IMG/VR virus record: IMGVR_UViG_3300025770_000067
Location: 1-30,265 of that record
DNA length: 30,265 nucleotides
Reading direction: 5' to 3' (one strand)
Source: a virus
In this document: positions 1 to 8,421 of the stretch, piece after piece
Layout: the number at the start of each line of letters is the position of its first letter
How positions within the stretch are numbered: the stretch's first letter is position 1
Translations under genes and position numbers: made by a program
Notes under the pieces: generated by a model
What the model was told of the DNA's origin: nothing
Seen by the model: only the letters and a program-made list of their open reading frames with translations
Databases searched by the model: none

Positions 1-2
1 AT

Positions 3-1010
3 AACCACCCAACTAGTGGAGCAGTATTCTGGAACAGTCAAGAAGATGACCCAGTAGAGATAGCAGGAGGAGATAGTATATGCAGTGTGATTCCAGACAG
101 CCATATAAGTTGTCTATACTATCCTCAAGTTTATGCTGATAATGTGTACAATCAACAGTGTGACCTTGACCCTTTGTATGATTACGGATGTGATGGTTGG
201 GATGATGCTTACATAGAAGAATATGTAGAGCCAGATGAAGAGGAAGTTTGGGAAGTGGAAGAAGAAGATTATGAAATATTTGTACTTCCAGAACCAGAGC
301 CTTATATAGAGATTGCGATTGAACCTATAGAAGATTATACAATTGTAATGGCTGAGATTGAAATGCAACTACCAGAGATTGAAATGGTAGAGATGACTCA
401 AGAAGAGTTTGAGGCAGAACTACAAGCAGAACTAGAAGAATTTTTTGAACCTCTACCAGAACCTACGGAAGAAATACTGGAAGAGCCTATAGAGGAACTA
501 GATGAGCCAGAGCCAGAAGAAGATACCATTCAAGAAGAACAAACAGAAGAAGAGCAGGAACAAGAGGAAATAATTGAAGAAGAATCAGAAGAGGAAGAGG
601 CTGAAGAAGTTGAGGAAGAAGTTGAAGAGGAACGAGAAGAGCCTGAACCAGAGCCTGAAGTAGAAGCTGTAAAAGAAGAGCCTAAAGTAGTAGAGAAGAA
701 AAAGAAGGCTAGTAAGCGAGATAAGATGAGAGAGATTATTAGTAATAAACTCCAGAGTCTTGCGATAGAAATGGGTGAGGCTGCTTCACTTGAAGAACAA
801 CAGAAACTACAAAGTCTAATACTTGCTCTCTTAAACTTCAATGCTGGGTTCAATAGTTATAATACACAGATGTTAATTGATGGTGAGTTCTATACAGATG
901 AAGGTATCTACTTAGATAAAGACATACCAGACAACCAGAGAGGACTTAGAAATGGATTGGCTAATGAAATATTACATAAAAAATTAGTGGACTTACAATG
1001 GCAGAAGTAG
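3..1010 (+). CDS. Glu-rich phage protein, 3' part of a larger gene (5' end outside window)
   Basis: The frame is open from base 3 with no in-frame stop, so the true start lies left of the window; the GTG at 87 is only an internal candidate. Near the N-terminus of the visible part is a Cys-containing motif, QQCDLDPLYDYGCDGW, resembling a repeat I recall in hypothetical or structural proteins of marine podoviruses. The middle (about residues 40-210 of the part starting at 87) is extremely rich in Glu and Pro and should be disordered. The last 100 residues look folded. The stop overlaps the next gene by 13 nt. It sits at the head of the membrane/lysis-like and tail genes. The function is unknown; a virion-associated role is inferred from context only. 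Confidence 0.75.
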   Translation, partial: NHPTSGAVFWNSQEDDPVEIAGGDSICSVIPDSHISCLYYPQVYADNVYNQQCDLDPLYDYGCDGWDDAYIEEYVEPDEEEVWEVEEEDYEIFVLPEPEPYIEIAIEPIEDYTIVMAEIEMQLPEIEMVEMTQEEFEAELQAELEEFFEPLPEPTEEILEEPIEELDEPEPEEDTIQEEQTEEEQEQEEIIEEESEEEEAEEVEEEVEEEREEPEPEPEVEAVKEEPKVVEKKKKASKRDKMREIISNKLQSLAIEMGEAASLEEQQKLQSLILALLNFNAGFNSYNTQMLIDGEFYTDEGIYLDKDIPDNQRGLRNGLANEILHKKLVDLQWQK

Positions 1011-1486
1011 AATATGGTGGATTAAAGGTAGGTGGAAGTAAACTTCTATTAATAATTCCTCTACTTAGTATGCTTGGTGGTGGTGCTTGGGCTGGATTTG
1101 AATTATATAATGAGTTCAGAGTTCTTAAAGCTACTGTAATGGAATACCAACCACCTGATATAAGTGGTATAGAACAGAATATAGCAGTCATAGAAGAAAC
1201 ATTAGTAAGTGTAAGTGAGTCAGTAGAGCAAGCTAAAGACTATACGAGAACAATTAAGAATGATTTAAAGGATGACTTAGCTAGACAAGAAGCACTTATG
1301 GAAAGATTAGAAGATAGAGTTAATGCTTCACAAGATGAGATAGATGAAACTATTGATGTAGCTGGAGAGAGGTTTGATGCAAGAAGAGATGCTCTATATT
1401 CAGACACAGATAGAAAGATTAAAGAATTAGAAGATAGGCTTGGTGCTAAGTTACAAAGAGCCTTAGATAACCCATTAGCAAATTAA
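998..1486 (+). CDS. Membrane-anchored coiled-coil protein
   Basis: This 162-residue protein starts at the ATG inside the end of the preceding Glu-rich gene. A single hydrophobic segment lies at about residues 14-36, with glycine-rich turns (LGGGAWAGF). It is followed by a charged, heptad-like helix from about residue 55 to 150 and a conserved-looking C-terminal tail, LQRALDNPLAN. Topology suggests an inner-membrane anchor with a long coiled coil, as in spanin-like or holin-accessory proteins, but no family is certain. I recall similar proteins next to the Cys-repeat gene in marine phages, which supports a real conserved pair. Translation is probably coupled to the upstream gene. Confidence 0.8.
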   Translation: MAEVEYGGLKVGGSKLLLIIPLLSMLGGGAWAGFELYNEFRVLKATVMEYQPPDISGIEQNIAVIEETLVSVSESVEQAKDYTRTIKNDLKDDLARQEALMERLEDRVNASQDEIDETIDVAGERFDARRDALYSDTDRKIKELEDRLGAKLQRALDNPLAN

Positions 1487-1493
1487 GGACATT

Positions 1494-1703
1494 ATGGAAG
1501 AGAGAATTATTAGAGTGGAAACAACATTAGACAAACATAGTACACAAATAAACAAACTGTTTAGTCGTATTGAAGATACTAATAAAGCCATTCAAAAAAT
1601 TAATAATAGTATGTTGCAGATTAAATGGAGTGTCTATGGTGCTATTGGTTTCTATATTGTTACTCAGATTGGAATTATTGAAGCATTAAAGGTGGTAGTA
1701 TGA
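1494..1703 (+). CDS. Small coiled-coil/TM protein, haemolysin XhlA-like topology
   Basis: A 69-residue protein: an N-terminal amphipathic coiled coil (residues 1-45, pattern RVETTLDKHSTQINKLFSRI) followed by one C-terminal transmembrane helix (about 46-65). This is the topology of XhlA-type and DUF-type phage accessory proteins that work with holins. The start follows an AAGGAC Shine-Dalgarno, and the stop overlaps the next start as ATGA, so the two are translationally coupled. The lysis-related role is inferred from topology and neighbours. Confidence 0.75.
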   Translation: MEERIIRVETTLDKHSTQINKLFSRIEDTNKAIQKINNSMLQIKWSVYGAIGFYIVTQIGIIEALKVVV

Positions 1704-2131
1704 TAGCATTTTTAACCAATGTAGCACCAATAATGTTAGGATTTATTGGTAAGTTGTTTGCTCTAAAGAGTCAAGCAGCAGCAGAGAATCAAAAGCTAAT
1801 GGTACAATCACTACAAGTTCGTAATGATTCTATTAATATGGCTAGAGATAGGGCAGACAAAGAGAGTCCTATGGCTGCACTTAATAGAAGAGTAATTATA
1901 TTTGTAATATTAGCGTTAGTTATATTTACACAAGTAGCACCTGTATGGTTTGATGTACCTACTGTCATACCTACAGTAATAAAAGGAAGTAGTATATTAG
2001 GCTTCCAGTTAACACCTGATGTGGTAGAATATGTAACTGTAGAAGGGATGTTAAAGTTTGATGAAATATTCAAATGGGCAACAATGATAATCGAATTCTA
2101 CTTTGGAGCACAACTAGCAAAAGGTAGGTAA
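1700..2131 (+). CDS. Holin-like multi-TM membrane protein
   Basis: This 143-residue protein has a hydrophobic segment at the N-terminus (about 3-20), a strong one at about 65-85 (VIIFVILALVIFTQ) and a third aromatic, weakly hydrophobic segment near the C-terminus ending in FYFGAQLAKGR. The layout of an N-terminal helix, a charged linker, a second helix and a C-terminal amphipathic helix resembles three-TM holins of gene-transfer-agent and phage type. It lies after two small membrane proteins in a coupled set (998-2131), as expected for a lysis or membrane module, although the lysozyme is 9 kb downstream. Holin function is a reasonable inference, not proven. Confidence 0.6.
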   Translation: MIAFLTNVAPIMLGFIGKLFALKSQAAAENQKLMVQSLQVRNDSINMARDRADKESPMAALNRRVIIFVILALVIFTQVAPVWFDVPTVIPTVIKGSSILGFQLTPDVVEYVTVEGMLKFDEIFKWATMIIEFYFGAQLAKGR

Positions 2132-2133
2132 AT

Positions 2134-2889
2134 ATGAAGAGGGCGATTGTTATACCCGACCAGCATTTTCCGATACATGATGAATCTGCGGTCAAGGTGG
2201 TACTAAAGGCGATAGAATTTGTTAAACCAGATATTTTTATTAATCTGGGTGATGTTGGAGAATGGGAGTCTGTATCTGCTTGGAAGTATAAAAGAAGAAA
2301 ACGACCACCACTTGAATACCAACTCAAAGAGATGGTTAAGGAAATCAAAGAAGTTAATAAGTGTATTGATAGATTTGATAAAGTTTTAGATAAGATTAAA
2401 TGTAAAGAACGACATATACTAGCTGGTAATCACGATGAATGGTTAGATTCATTTGTAGAAGAGAATCCTTATTTAGATCAATATACATTTAGAAATGCTT
2501 GTAAGTGGGATGAAAGAGGTTATGAGTATAAAATATGGAATGAAGTTCTAAAAATAGGTAAGTTGAATTTTATTCATGGTGCATATACTACAGTTAATCA
2601 TGCTAAAACACATTTAGACAAATATGGTGCAAATATTGTTTATGGTCATGTACACGACATACAACGATATTCACACACTAAATTAGATGATGATGGTATA
2701 GCTGCATGGTCTATGGGTTGTTTAAAAGATATGTCTGCCGAGAAGAATAGATGGCTTAAAGGTAGACTTCATAACTGGAATCACGCTTTTGGAATTATAA
2801 CTTGGTTTGATGATGATTTATTTCAACTTGAAACCATAGAGATTGTAAAGGGTAAATGCTCAGTTTGGGGAAAAATAATTAAAGGATAG
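2134..2889 (+). CDS. Calcineurin-like metallophosphoesterase
   Basis: The metallophosphoesterase metal ligands appear in canonical order: D9-x-H11 in PDQHFP, D40 in NLGDVGE, N99-H100-D101 in AGNHDEW, H148 in FIHGAY and H172-x-H174 in YGHVHD. All expected two-metal ligands are present, so it should be an active phosphoesterase; the substrate (nucleotide, nucleic acid or protein phosphate) cannot be read from sequence. The length of 251 aa fits a single-domain enzyme. It starts 2 nt after the holin-like gene and ends 4 nt before the adaptor gene. An enzyme in the middle of virion and lysis genes is unusual and suggests expression late in infection. Confidence 0.9.
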   Translation: MKRAIVIPDQHFPIHDESAVKVVLKAIEFVKPDIFINLGDVGEWESVSAWKYKRRKRPPLEYQLKEMVKEIKEVNKCIDRFDKVLDKIKCKERHILAGNHDEWLDSFVEENPYLDQYTFRNACKWDERGYEYKIWNEVLKIGKLNFIHGAYTTVNHAKTHLDKYGANIVYGHVHDIQRYSHTKLDDDGIAAWSMGCLKDMSAEKNRWLKGRLHNWNHAFGIITWFDDDLFQLETIEIVKGKCSVWGKIIKG

Positions 2890-2893
2890 GAAT

Positions 2894-3571
2894 ATGACAT
2901 ATAGAGAATTAATTAATCAAGTGCTAATAAGACTAAGAGAAGATACAATTAGTAGTGATTGGTCTGGCAATATTAATGATAGTTCAGTAATATCTGCCTA
3001 TCAAAAAGTAATAGGTTCTTTGGTTAATGATGCTAAACGCAGTATGGAAGAAAGACATGATTGGCTAAACCTTAGAGAAACAGTCGATATATCTACTGTA
3101 AATGGAACAAAAAACTATAATTTAAGTTCTGGTCAAGAGATCAAGATTATAGACTCCATAAACAACGATACAGGGATGCACTTACGACAGGTAAGCAAAG
3201 TGTACATCAACACAGTAAAGTACCCTTCAGACCCTACTGGTGAACCTCTGTACTATGGTTTCAATGGTAGTGATGCATCTAATAATTTAAAAGTAGATTT
3301 ATCACCAGTTCCCACAGAGGCTCATACCATCTCATTTGATATTGTAAAGTATCAAGATGAATTAGCAACTGCTACTACAGTATTAAAAGTTCCATCTAAG
3401 CCAGTTATATTAGGTGCTTGGGCAAGAGCAATAGCAGAAAGAGGTGAAGATGGTGGAACACAATCTAGTATTATGGCTAATGAGGCTAATGAGGCTCTAA
3501 AACAAGCTATTATGCTTGATAGTGGTAACACAAAATATGAAACAGATTGGTTCGTAGAAACAAATGTCTAA
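2894..3571 (+). CDS. Head-tail adaptor protein (gp4/SU10-adaptor-like)
   Basis: A 225-residue protein with an N-terminal helical segment (YRELINQVLIRLRED), a central beta-rich part opening near ETVDISTVNGTKNYNL and a helical C-terminus. This matches the pattern of short-tail adaptor proteins (P22 gp4, SU10 adaptor family) that sit under the portal. It overlaps the next tail-hub gene by 8 nt, as expected for adaptor and hub made together. The family is recognised by pattern, not search. It would act at the base of the capsid vertex. Confidence 0.65.
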   Translation: MTYRELINQVLIRLREDTISSDWSGNINDSSVISAYQKVIGSLVNDAKRSMEERHDWLNLRETVDISTVNGTKNYNLSSGQEIKIIDSINNDTGMHLRQVSKVYINTVKYPSDPTGEPLYYGFNGSDASNNLKVDLSPVPTEAHTISFDIVKYQDELATATTVLKVPSKPVILGAWARAIAERGEDGGTQSSIMANEANEALKQAIMLDSGNTKYETDWFVETNV

Positions 3572-5222
3572 ACAAGTATCATACCAACCTTTAACGGATA
3601 TAGGTCTTAATGGTCTTAATACGCAGAGTAATCCTGCTACCCTAGATCAGTCTTGGTTAACTAAAGCAGAGAATGTAGTTTTAAGAGAGTCTGGTCGTAT
3701 TGCTTTTAGAAAGGGGTTAAAACAAAAAATTGCACCTTCTGGAACAGCTATAGGCTCTATGGTAGAACATAATGACCAGGGTACAAATAAGATATTCGCT
3801 AGTTATGGTACATCTATATATACAGTAGATTTTACTTCACCTGCTAGTGCATTTCCTTCTAGTGGTGCTGATGTTAAACATACTGTAGGAAGTTCGACAG
3901 GTGATTGGCAATTTGTGAATTTTAATAAAAGACTAGATGCTTTTCATGCTAGTATAGTACCACAGAGATATGATGGTTCTTTAGGTTCTGGGTCTAAGTG
4001 GGCAGCTTATGATAATGCACATAGACCATCTAGTGTTACATCAGCACAATTTAAACCTAGTTGTGGAATGGGTTATTATGGTCGTATGTGGGTAGGCGGA
4101 GTTGCAGAAGAGAAGGATGTTGTTTATTATTCTACTCTTTTAGATAGTGATGACTTCAGAACTACCGCAGAGAATGGTGCTTCAAACGGAGGCTATATAG
4201 ATTTAAAGACTGTATGGGGTACTGATGAGGTAGTGGCAATAGCACCTTATTTTGGTAAGTTAGTTATATTTGGTAAAAACAACATAGCAATCTATGATAC
4301 TCCAGATATTATTGCAGACATGGTGCTTAATGAGGTTATAAGGGGTGTTGGTCTGGTTTCAAGAGATACAGTCCAGGCTATTGGTGATGATTTAGTATTT
4401 CTTTCAAATACAGGATTACGCTCTTTAGGAAGAACAACTGAGAAAGATAAACTTCCTTTAACTGATTTATCTTTAAATATTAAAGATACAATTATTAGAA
4501 ATATAGGTCAAAGTTCAAATGTTAAGAGTGCTTATGTAGAGAATGAAGGTATATATATTCTCTCTTTTGTTGATTTAAATATAAATTATGTATTTGATTT
4601 TAAGCACTTCACTCCGAATCAAGCACCAAGAGTAACAGTATGGAGTTTTGATAACGATAGAGAACCTTCAGCTATGATATATACAGTTTTATATAGTGGT
4701 TTATTAGTAGGACAGAAAGATGGTAGTATCGCTGGTTATGAGAAATATTATGATACTGATTTAGCAGGTGCATCTACTTATACAGATAGTTCGTATACAA
4801 GTAATATAGCAACAACTTGGATTAATTTAGGTGAATCTGTAGCAGCATCTCTCTTAAAGAGATTATTTATGGTGTTAGAAGGTGGTTCTGGAGCAACATT
4901 GGGTTTGAAGTGGTACAAGGATTTTAGTCCTAGTCCATCACCCACAACCTCAATTACCTTAAATCCAATTACAACTGGTAGTTCATTTCTATGGGGTGCT
5001 TCTGATGCTTTATATGGAACAACAACAGTAACACATACACACGATGCTACGGTTCATCCATCTAACACTACATATAAACCTGTATTTGGATTACAAGAAT
5101 ATAAAACACCACTAACAGGATCAGCAAAGAACCTGAAACTAGAAATATCAATAGAATCCAATGGATTTGATGCTTCTTTACAAGACTTAACACTTTTACA
5201 TAAACAAGGGAAAATACGATGA
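3564..5222 (+). CDS. Tail hub / stabilisation protein (P22 gp10-like)
   Basis: This 552-residue protein begins with DIGLNGLNTQSNP and AENVVLRESGRIAFRKGL, the N-terminal signature I associate with phage tail hub/stabilisation proteins that list a sequence of reference values and fold as a beta-propeller-like body. The rest is rich in beta-strand and Gly/Ser/Thr, for instance FGKLVIFGKNNIAIYD. It follows the adaptor and precedes the fibre, the order used in short-tailed phages. It overlaps the fibre gene by 4 nt (ATGA). The likely role is closing the portal/adaptor channel and anchoring fibres. Confidence 0.7.
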   Translation: MSKQVSYQPLTDIGLNGLNTQSNPATLDQSWLTKAENVVLRESGRIAFRKGLKQKIAPSGTAIGSMVEHNDQGTNKIFASYGTSIYTVDFTSPASAFPSSGADVKHTVGSSTGDWQFVNFNKRLDAFHASIVPQRYDGSLGSGSKWAAYDNAHRPSSVTSAQFKPSCGMGYYGRMWVGGVAEEKDVVYYSTLLDSDDFRTTAENGASNGGYIDLKTVWGTDEVVAIAPYFGKLVIFGKNNIAIYDTPDIIADMVLNEVIRGVGLVSRDTVQAIGDDLVFLSNTGLRSLGRTTEKDKLPLTDLSLNIKDTIIRNIGQSSNVKSAYVENEGIYILSFVDLNINYVFDFKHFTPNQAPRVTVWSFDNDREPSAMIYTVLYSGLLVGQKDGSIAGYEKYYDTDLAGASTYTDSSYTSNIATTWINLGESVAASLLKRLFMVLEGGSGATLGLKWYKDFSPSPSPTTSITLNPITTGSSFLWGASDALYGTTTVTHTHDATVHPSNTTYKPVFGLQEYKTPLTGSAKNLKLEISIESNGFDASLQDLTLLHKQGKIR

Positions 5223-5842
5223 GTAATTATACGATAGCAGTAGCTTGGTCTGGAAAGGATGCACTAGCTGACTCAGATGCAAACAAGGTAATTTCTGGTG
5301 CAGACTTTAATACAGAGTTTACAGCAGTCCAAACAGCAGTAAACACCAAGGCTGACTTGAATGGTAGTGCCTCAGAAGCATTTAGTTGTACTACAGCAGC
5401 AGCAGGTACAAATACAACACAGGTAGCTACAACTGCTTTTGTAACTGCCCAATACGCTTATCCAATAGGTGCTATTTTTACTACAGTTACAGCTTATGCT
5501 AATTCAGCAGCAGTAGTTAGTGCTATAGGTGGAACAACTTGGGTAGCCTTTGGAGCAGGTAAGGTGCTTGTAGGTTTAGATTCTGGCGATACAGACTTTG
5601 ATACTGTAGAGGAAACTGGTGGTGCTAAAACTGATTCACATACATTAACAACTGCTGAAATACCTGCTCATACGCACACATATGGCAAGTCAACTACATC
5701 TGAGGCTATGAGTATTCACGATATAACTGGACTTAGGGGAGCAGCAGATACTCAAACCAGTTCTACAGGTGGAGGTGGCGCACATACACACGACATCGTA
5801 CAACCATACATAGTAGTATATTTTTGGAAACGAACAGCATAA
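5219..5842 (+). CDS. Short tail fibre / tail tip with gp10-type C-terminal domain
   Basis: A 207-residue fibre. The N-terminal 75 residues are Ala/Thr-rich and probably attach it to the tail. From residue 80 comes YPIGAIFTT, then GTTWVAFGAGKVLVG, two His-rich motifs (HTHT at 151-154 and HTHD at 189-192) and the terminal signature QPYIVVYFWKRTA. This is the C-terminal fold of T4 gp10-like and collar-type fibre tips, where HxH motifs bind metal along the trimer axis. It should recognise the host surface. At 207 aa it is short, so it probably forms a stubby spike. It is coupled to the hub gene by an ATGA overlap. Confidence 0.8.
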   Translation: MSNYTIAVAWSGKDALADSDANKVISGADFNTEFTAVQTAVNTKADLNGSASEAFSCTTAAAGTNTTQVATTAFVTAQYAYPIGAIFTTVTAYANSAAVVSAIGGTTWVAFGAGKVLVGLDSGDTDFDTVEETGGAKTDSHTLTTAEIPAHTHTYGKSTTSEAMSIHDITGLRGAADTQTSSTGGGGAHTHDIVQPYIVVYFWKRTA

Positions 5843-5860
5843 TAATTAGGAGATAGAGAT

Positions 5861-6694
5861 ATGGGAATGGTAGGACAATATGGACTAGGTGGAAATATAG
5901 GTAAGTTTATTACACCAAAACCAAAACCGAAAATAATACCAGGAAACTCCAAAAAGAGTGGTTTCTGGGATAGTGCAGCAGGATTTGCTGAAAATGCATA
6001 CAATCAAAACCTAGCATCTCAGAATGTTGCTGCTAACCAAGGAATGTGGCAGGATCAAATAGCTGCTGCTAGACCTGGGAGTACAACTGGTACAGCGTAT
6101 GGTGATGCTATATATGATGAGGCTACAAATACAATAAAGTATATGCCTAATCAAGCAGCACAAGGGATGTTAGGTTCTTTATACTCTCAACAACAAGGTT
6201 TGATGGATCAGGTATCAAACTTAGACCCTTATTCTTTAGGTCAGCAAATGTATGACCTAAAAAGACCAGCTATGCAACAAGCACAGGATTATCAAACAGC
6301 TCAATTATTAGAGCGTTTAAAAGCAGGGGGTATGCTTAGTACATCCCATGGTGGACAACTACAAGGTGGATTGGCACAAAATCAATATATGGCTAATCAA
6401 CAGGCTTTATCTGAAGATATATTGGCTGCACAAAATATGAAAACTGCAAACTTCCAACAACAACAACTTGGTGGAGGACTGATAGATGCTATAAACACAG
6501 GTCAGCTTAATCAATTTGCTGCAAACACAAATATGGGTGTTGATGCAAAACCACCAGCATCTTTAGGAACTGCTTTTACAAATGAAATGGCAACCAAGCA
6601 AAAACAAGGTAGTGGTTTAGCTGATATATTAGGATTAGCAGGTAACGCATTCTTTCCTGGTGCTGGTGGAATTATTAAGGGTTTATTTAGTTAG
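5861..6694 (+). CDS. Probable internal virion / DNA-ejection protein
   Basis: This 277-residue protein is unusually rich in Gln, Ala, Gly and Met, with long helical Q/A stretches (around residues 110-215) and a hydrophobic glycine-rich C-terminus (LGLAGNAFFPGAGGIIKGLF) that could insert into a membrane. It is preceded by a clear AGGAGA Shine-Dalgarno. The order fibre, then Gln-rich protein, then two large helical proteins, then lysozyme is what internal virion (ejectosome) modules of short-tailed phages look like. The assignment rests on composition and position; no enzymatic motif was seen. Confidence 0.6.
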   Translation: MGMVGQYGLGGNIGKFITPKPKPKIIPGNSKKSGFWDSAAGFAENAYNQNLASQNVAANQGMWQDQIAAARPGSTTGTAYGDAIYDEATNTIKYMPNQAAQGMLGSLYSQQQGLMDQVSNLDPYSLGQQMYDLKRPAMQQAQDYQTAQLLERLKAGGMLSTSHGGQLQGGLAQNQYMANQQALSEDILAAQNMKTANFQQQQLGGGLIDAINTGQLNQFAANTNMGVDAKPPASLGTAFTNEMATKQKQGSGLADILGLAGNAFFPGAGGIIKGLFS

Positions 6695-6703
6695 GAGAAT
6701 TTA

Positions 6704-8413
6704 ATGGGATTATATGACAACATACTAGCACAAGAAAGAGAAAGAGTTGCAATGGCAGCAATAGATGTTCCTGCTGCACAAGCCACACAATATGGTGCTG
6801 CTAGAGGAATGGAGAGAATGAAACAAGGTGTTGAAAGTATGTTAGGCATAGAAAACCCTGCAATCACAGCACACAAGAAACAAGCTGCAAGAAAAGAATT
6901 ACTGGATAGTATCTTAACTCAATTTCCCAATATGGAAACTAGGGCAGACTATATAGGTGCTATAAATAAGTTGTATGCAAGTGGTTTTATAGAAGAAGCT
7001 AATAAGGTGGCTTCAATGCTTAAAGATATACCTGAAGCAACAGACAATAGAACTGATGATACAAAGAAATGGGAATATATGCAGGGTTTAGCTCCAGAAT
7101 TACAACAACAATATCAAGATTTTGTCAATCCTAGTTCAGTTCCTAATACTTGGGCAGAATATATAAGAACTGATGACACTCCTACTGGTGCAGAGTTTGT
7201 AACATACATGGGTAGTGGTAATGTAGAACAAACAAAAGAGTGGAAAAATTATGTAAATACTACTGATACTCCTACTAAAGAAGGTTTTGCTATTTGGATA
7301 GATAGAAATCAATCAATGGATAAATTTGCTTCTGCTAAAATAGCAAGAATATCTTTATTAATGAATGATCCTGAGTTTTTAGTTAAACCTCAAGAAGAAA
7401 GAGATGAAATACTCAACTCTATAGAAAGTGAATATGCAGACATTGATTGGATTACACAAAATGGTGTTGTTTATAACGCAGATACACGAGAGGCAATGAT
7501 TCCAGGTTCTAAAGAAGTTATACCAACTAAAATAGTTGGTGGTAGGATCTATGATGCTAGAACCATGAAACTACTTAACGATGAAGGCGTTGAAAGAAAA
7601 ATGGTTAAAAGGGCAGATGAGAAATGGTATTACGAAGATAATGGTGCGAAAGTCTTTGACAATGATCTTGCTATTAGTGATCCAGAAGCTAAAGCTGCTG
7701 AATTATTCAAACAACATGAGGGTGCTGTAAATAATGAAGAACAGAGAATTGAACTAGCGAAATTATTAGTTCAACAAGGTCTTGCTGGTACAGATGTATT
7801 TAGCGATATTATGTCGCTTATTAGTGAAGATGGTACTAGAGCCATACAATCAGAAAACCTAGTTGTTAAGTCTATAGAAAGACTAGGTGAAAATTATGTT
7901 AAGAGTGGCGTTGGCACAATGGACACAATCCTATCACCTATTGAAGCAGAAATTTCTCGACACATGAAGAAGGAAGTTGTTAATGGGCAAGTTGTTTGGA
8001 CAGGATCATTACCAGGTTGGGCAACTGTTAATAAATATCAGAAATATCTTCGTGGTCAGAAAGGTTATGAGGCTAGAGAGTTTGCAGAAAAAGCCACATC
8101 ATTAATCAATAATATTCTCAAAACTCGCTCTGGTGCTGCGGTAACTGAACCTGAATGGGAAAGATTAGTGGCTGAATATGCTACAGGCTGGACAACATCA
8201 GCAGGATTTGCTGGTTGGGTAGAAAGAATTAGAAATTATACAGAAAAAACTAGAGAAAATGTTTTAGGTGGTTATCAACCCATTGTTGTAAATAGATATA
8301 TGGCAAATCAAGGTTCGTATGAAACCCTTGATGATCCTGATAATCAATTACATACAATACCAATAGGCGGTTATTTTAGAAGTGCTGAAGATGGTAAAAT
8401 TTACCAAAGATAG
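6704..8413 (+). CDS. Large probable internal virion protein
   Basis: A 569-residue, mostly helical, charged protein with a preceding GGAGAA Shine-Dalgarno. Residues about 140-200 contain an imperfect internal repeat: W-x2-Y, then D-T/D-TPT, then an EF or GF and a short hydrophobic end (copies near AEYIRTDDTPTGAEFV and KNYVNTTDTPTKEGFA). No catalytic motif was recognised. Position between two other internal-virion candidates suggests a capsid-internal protein ejected with DNA. The exact family is unknown to me. Confidence 0.6.
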   Translation: MGLYDNILAQERERVAMAAIDVPAAQATQYGAARGMERMKQGVESMLGIENPAITAHKKQAARKELLDSILTQFPNMETRADYIGAINKLYASGFIEEANKVASMLKDIPEATDNRTDDTKKWEYMQGLAPELQQQYQDFVNPSSVPNTWAEYIRTDDTPTGAEFVTYMGSGNVEQTKEWKNYVNTTDTPTKEGFAIWIDRNQSMDKFASAKIARISLLMNDPEFLVKPQEERDEILNSIESEYADIDWITQNGVVYNADTREAMIPGSKEVIPTKIVGGRIYDARTMKLLNDEGVERKMVKRADEKWYYEDNGAKVFDNDLAISDPEAKAAELFKQHEGAVNNEEQRIELAKLLVQQGLAGTDVFSDIMSLISEDGTRAIQSENLVVKSIERLGENYVKSGVGTMDTILSPIEAEISRHMKKEVVNGQVVWTGSLPGWATVNKYQKYLRGQKGYEAREFAEKATSLINNILKTRSGAAVTEPEWERLVAEYATGWTTSAGFAGWVERIRNYTEKTRENVLGGYQPIVVNRYMANQGSYETLDDPDNQLHTIPIGGYFRSAEDGKIYQR

Positions 8414-8421
8414 GAGAGGTT

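Noticed and set aside
530-853. Minus-strand ORF of 107 aa rich in Ser
   Set aside because: It is the antisense image of the Glu-rich plus-strand gene (GAA/GAG read backwards gives TTC/CTC Ser/Phe codons); no SD and no coupling.
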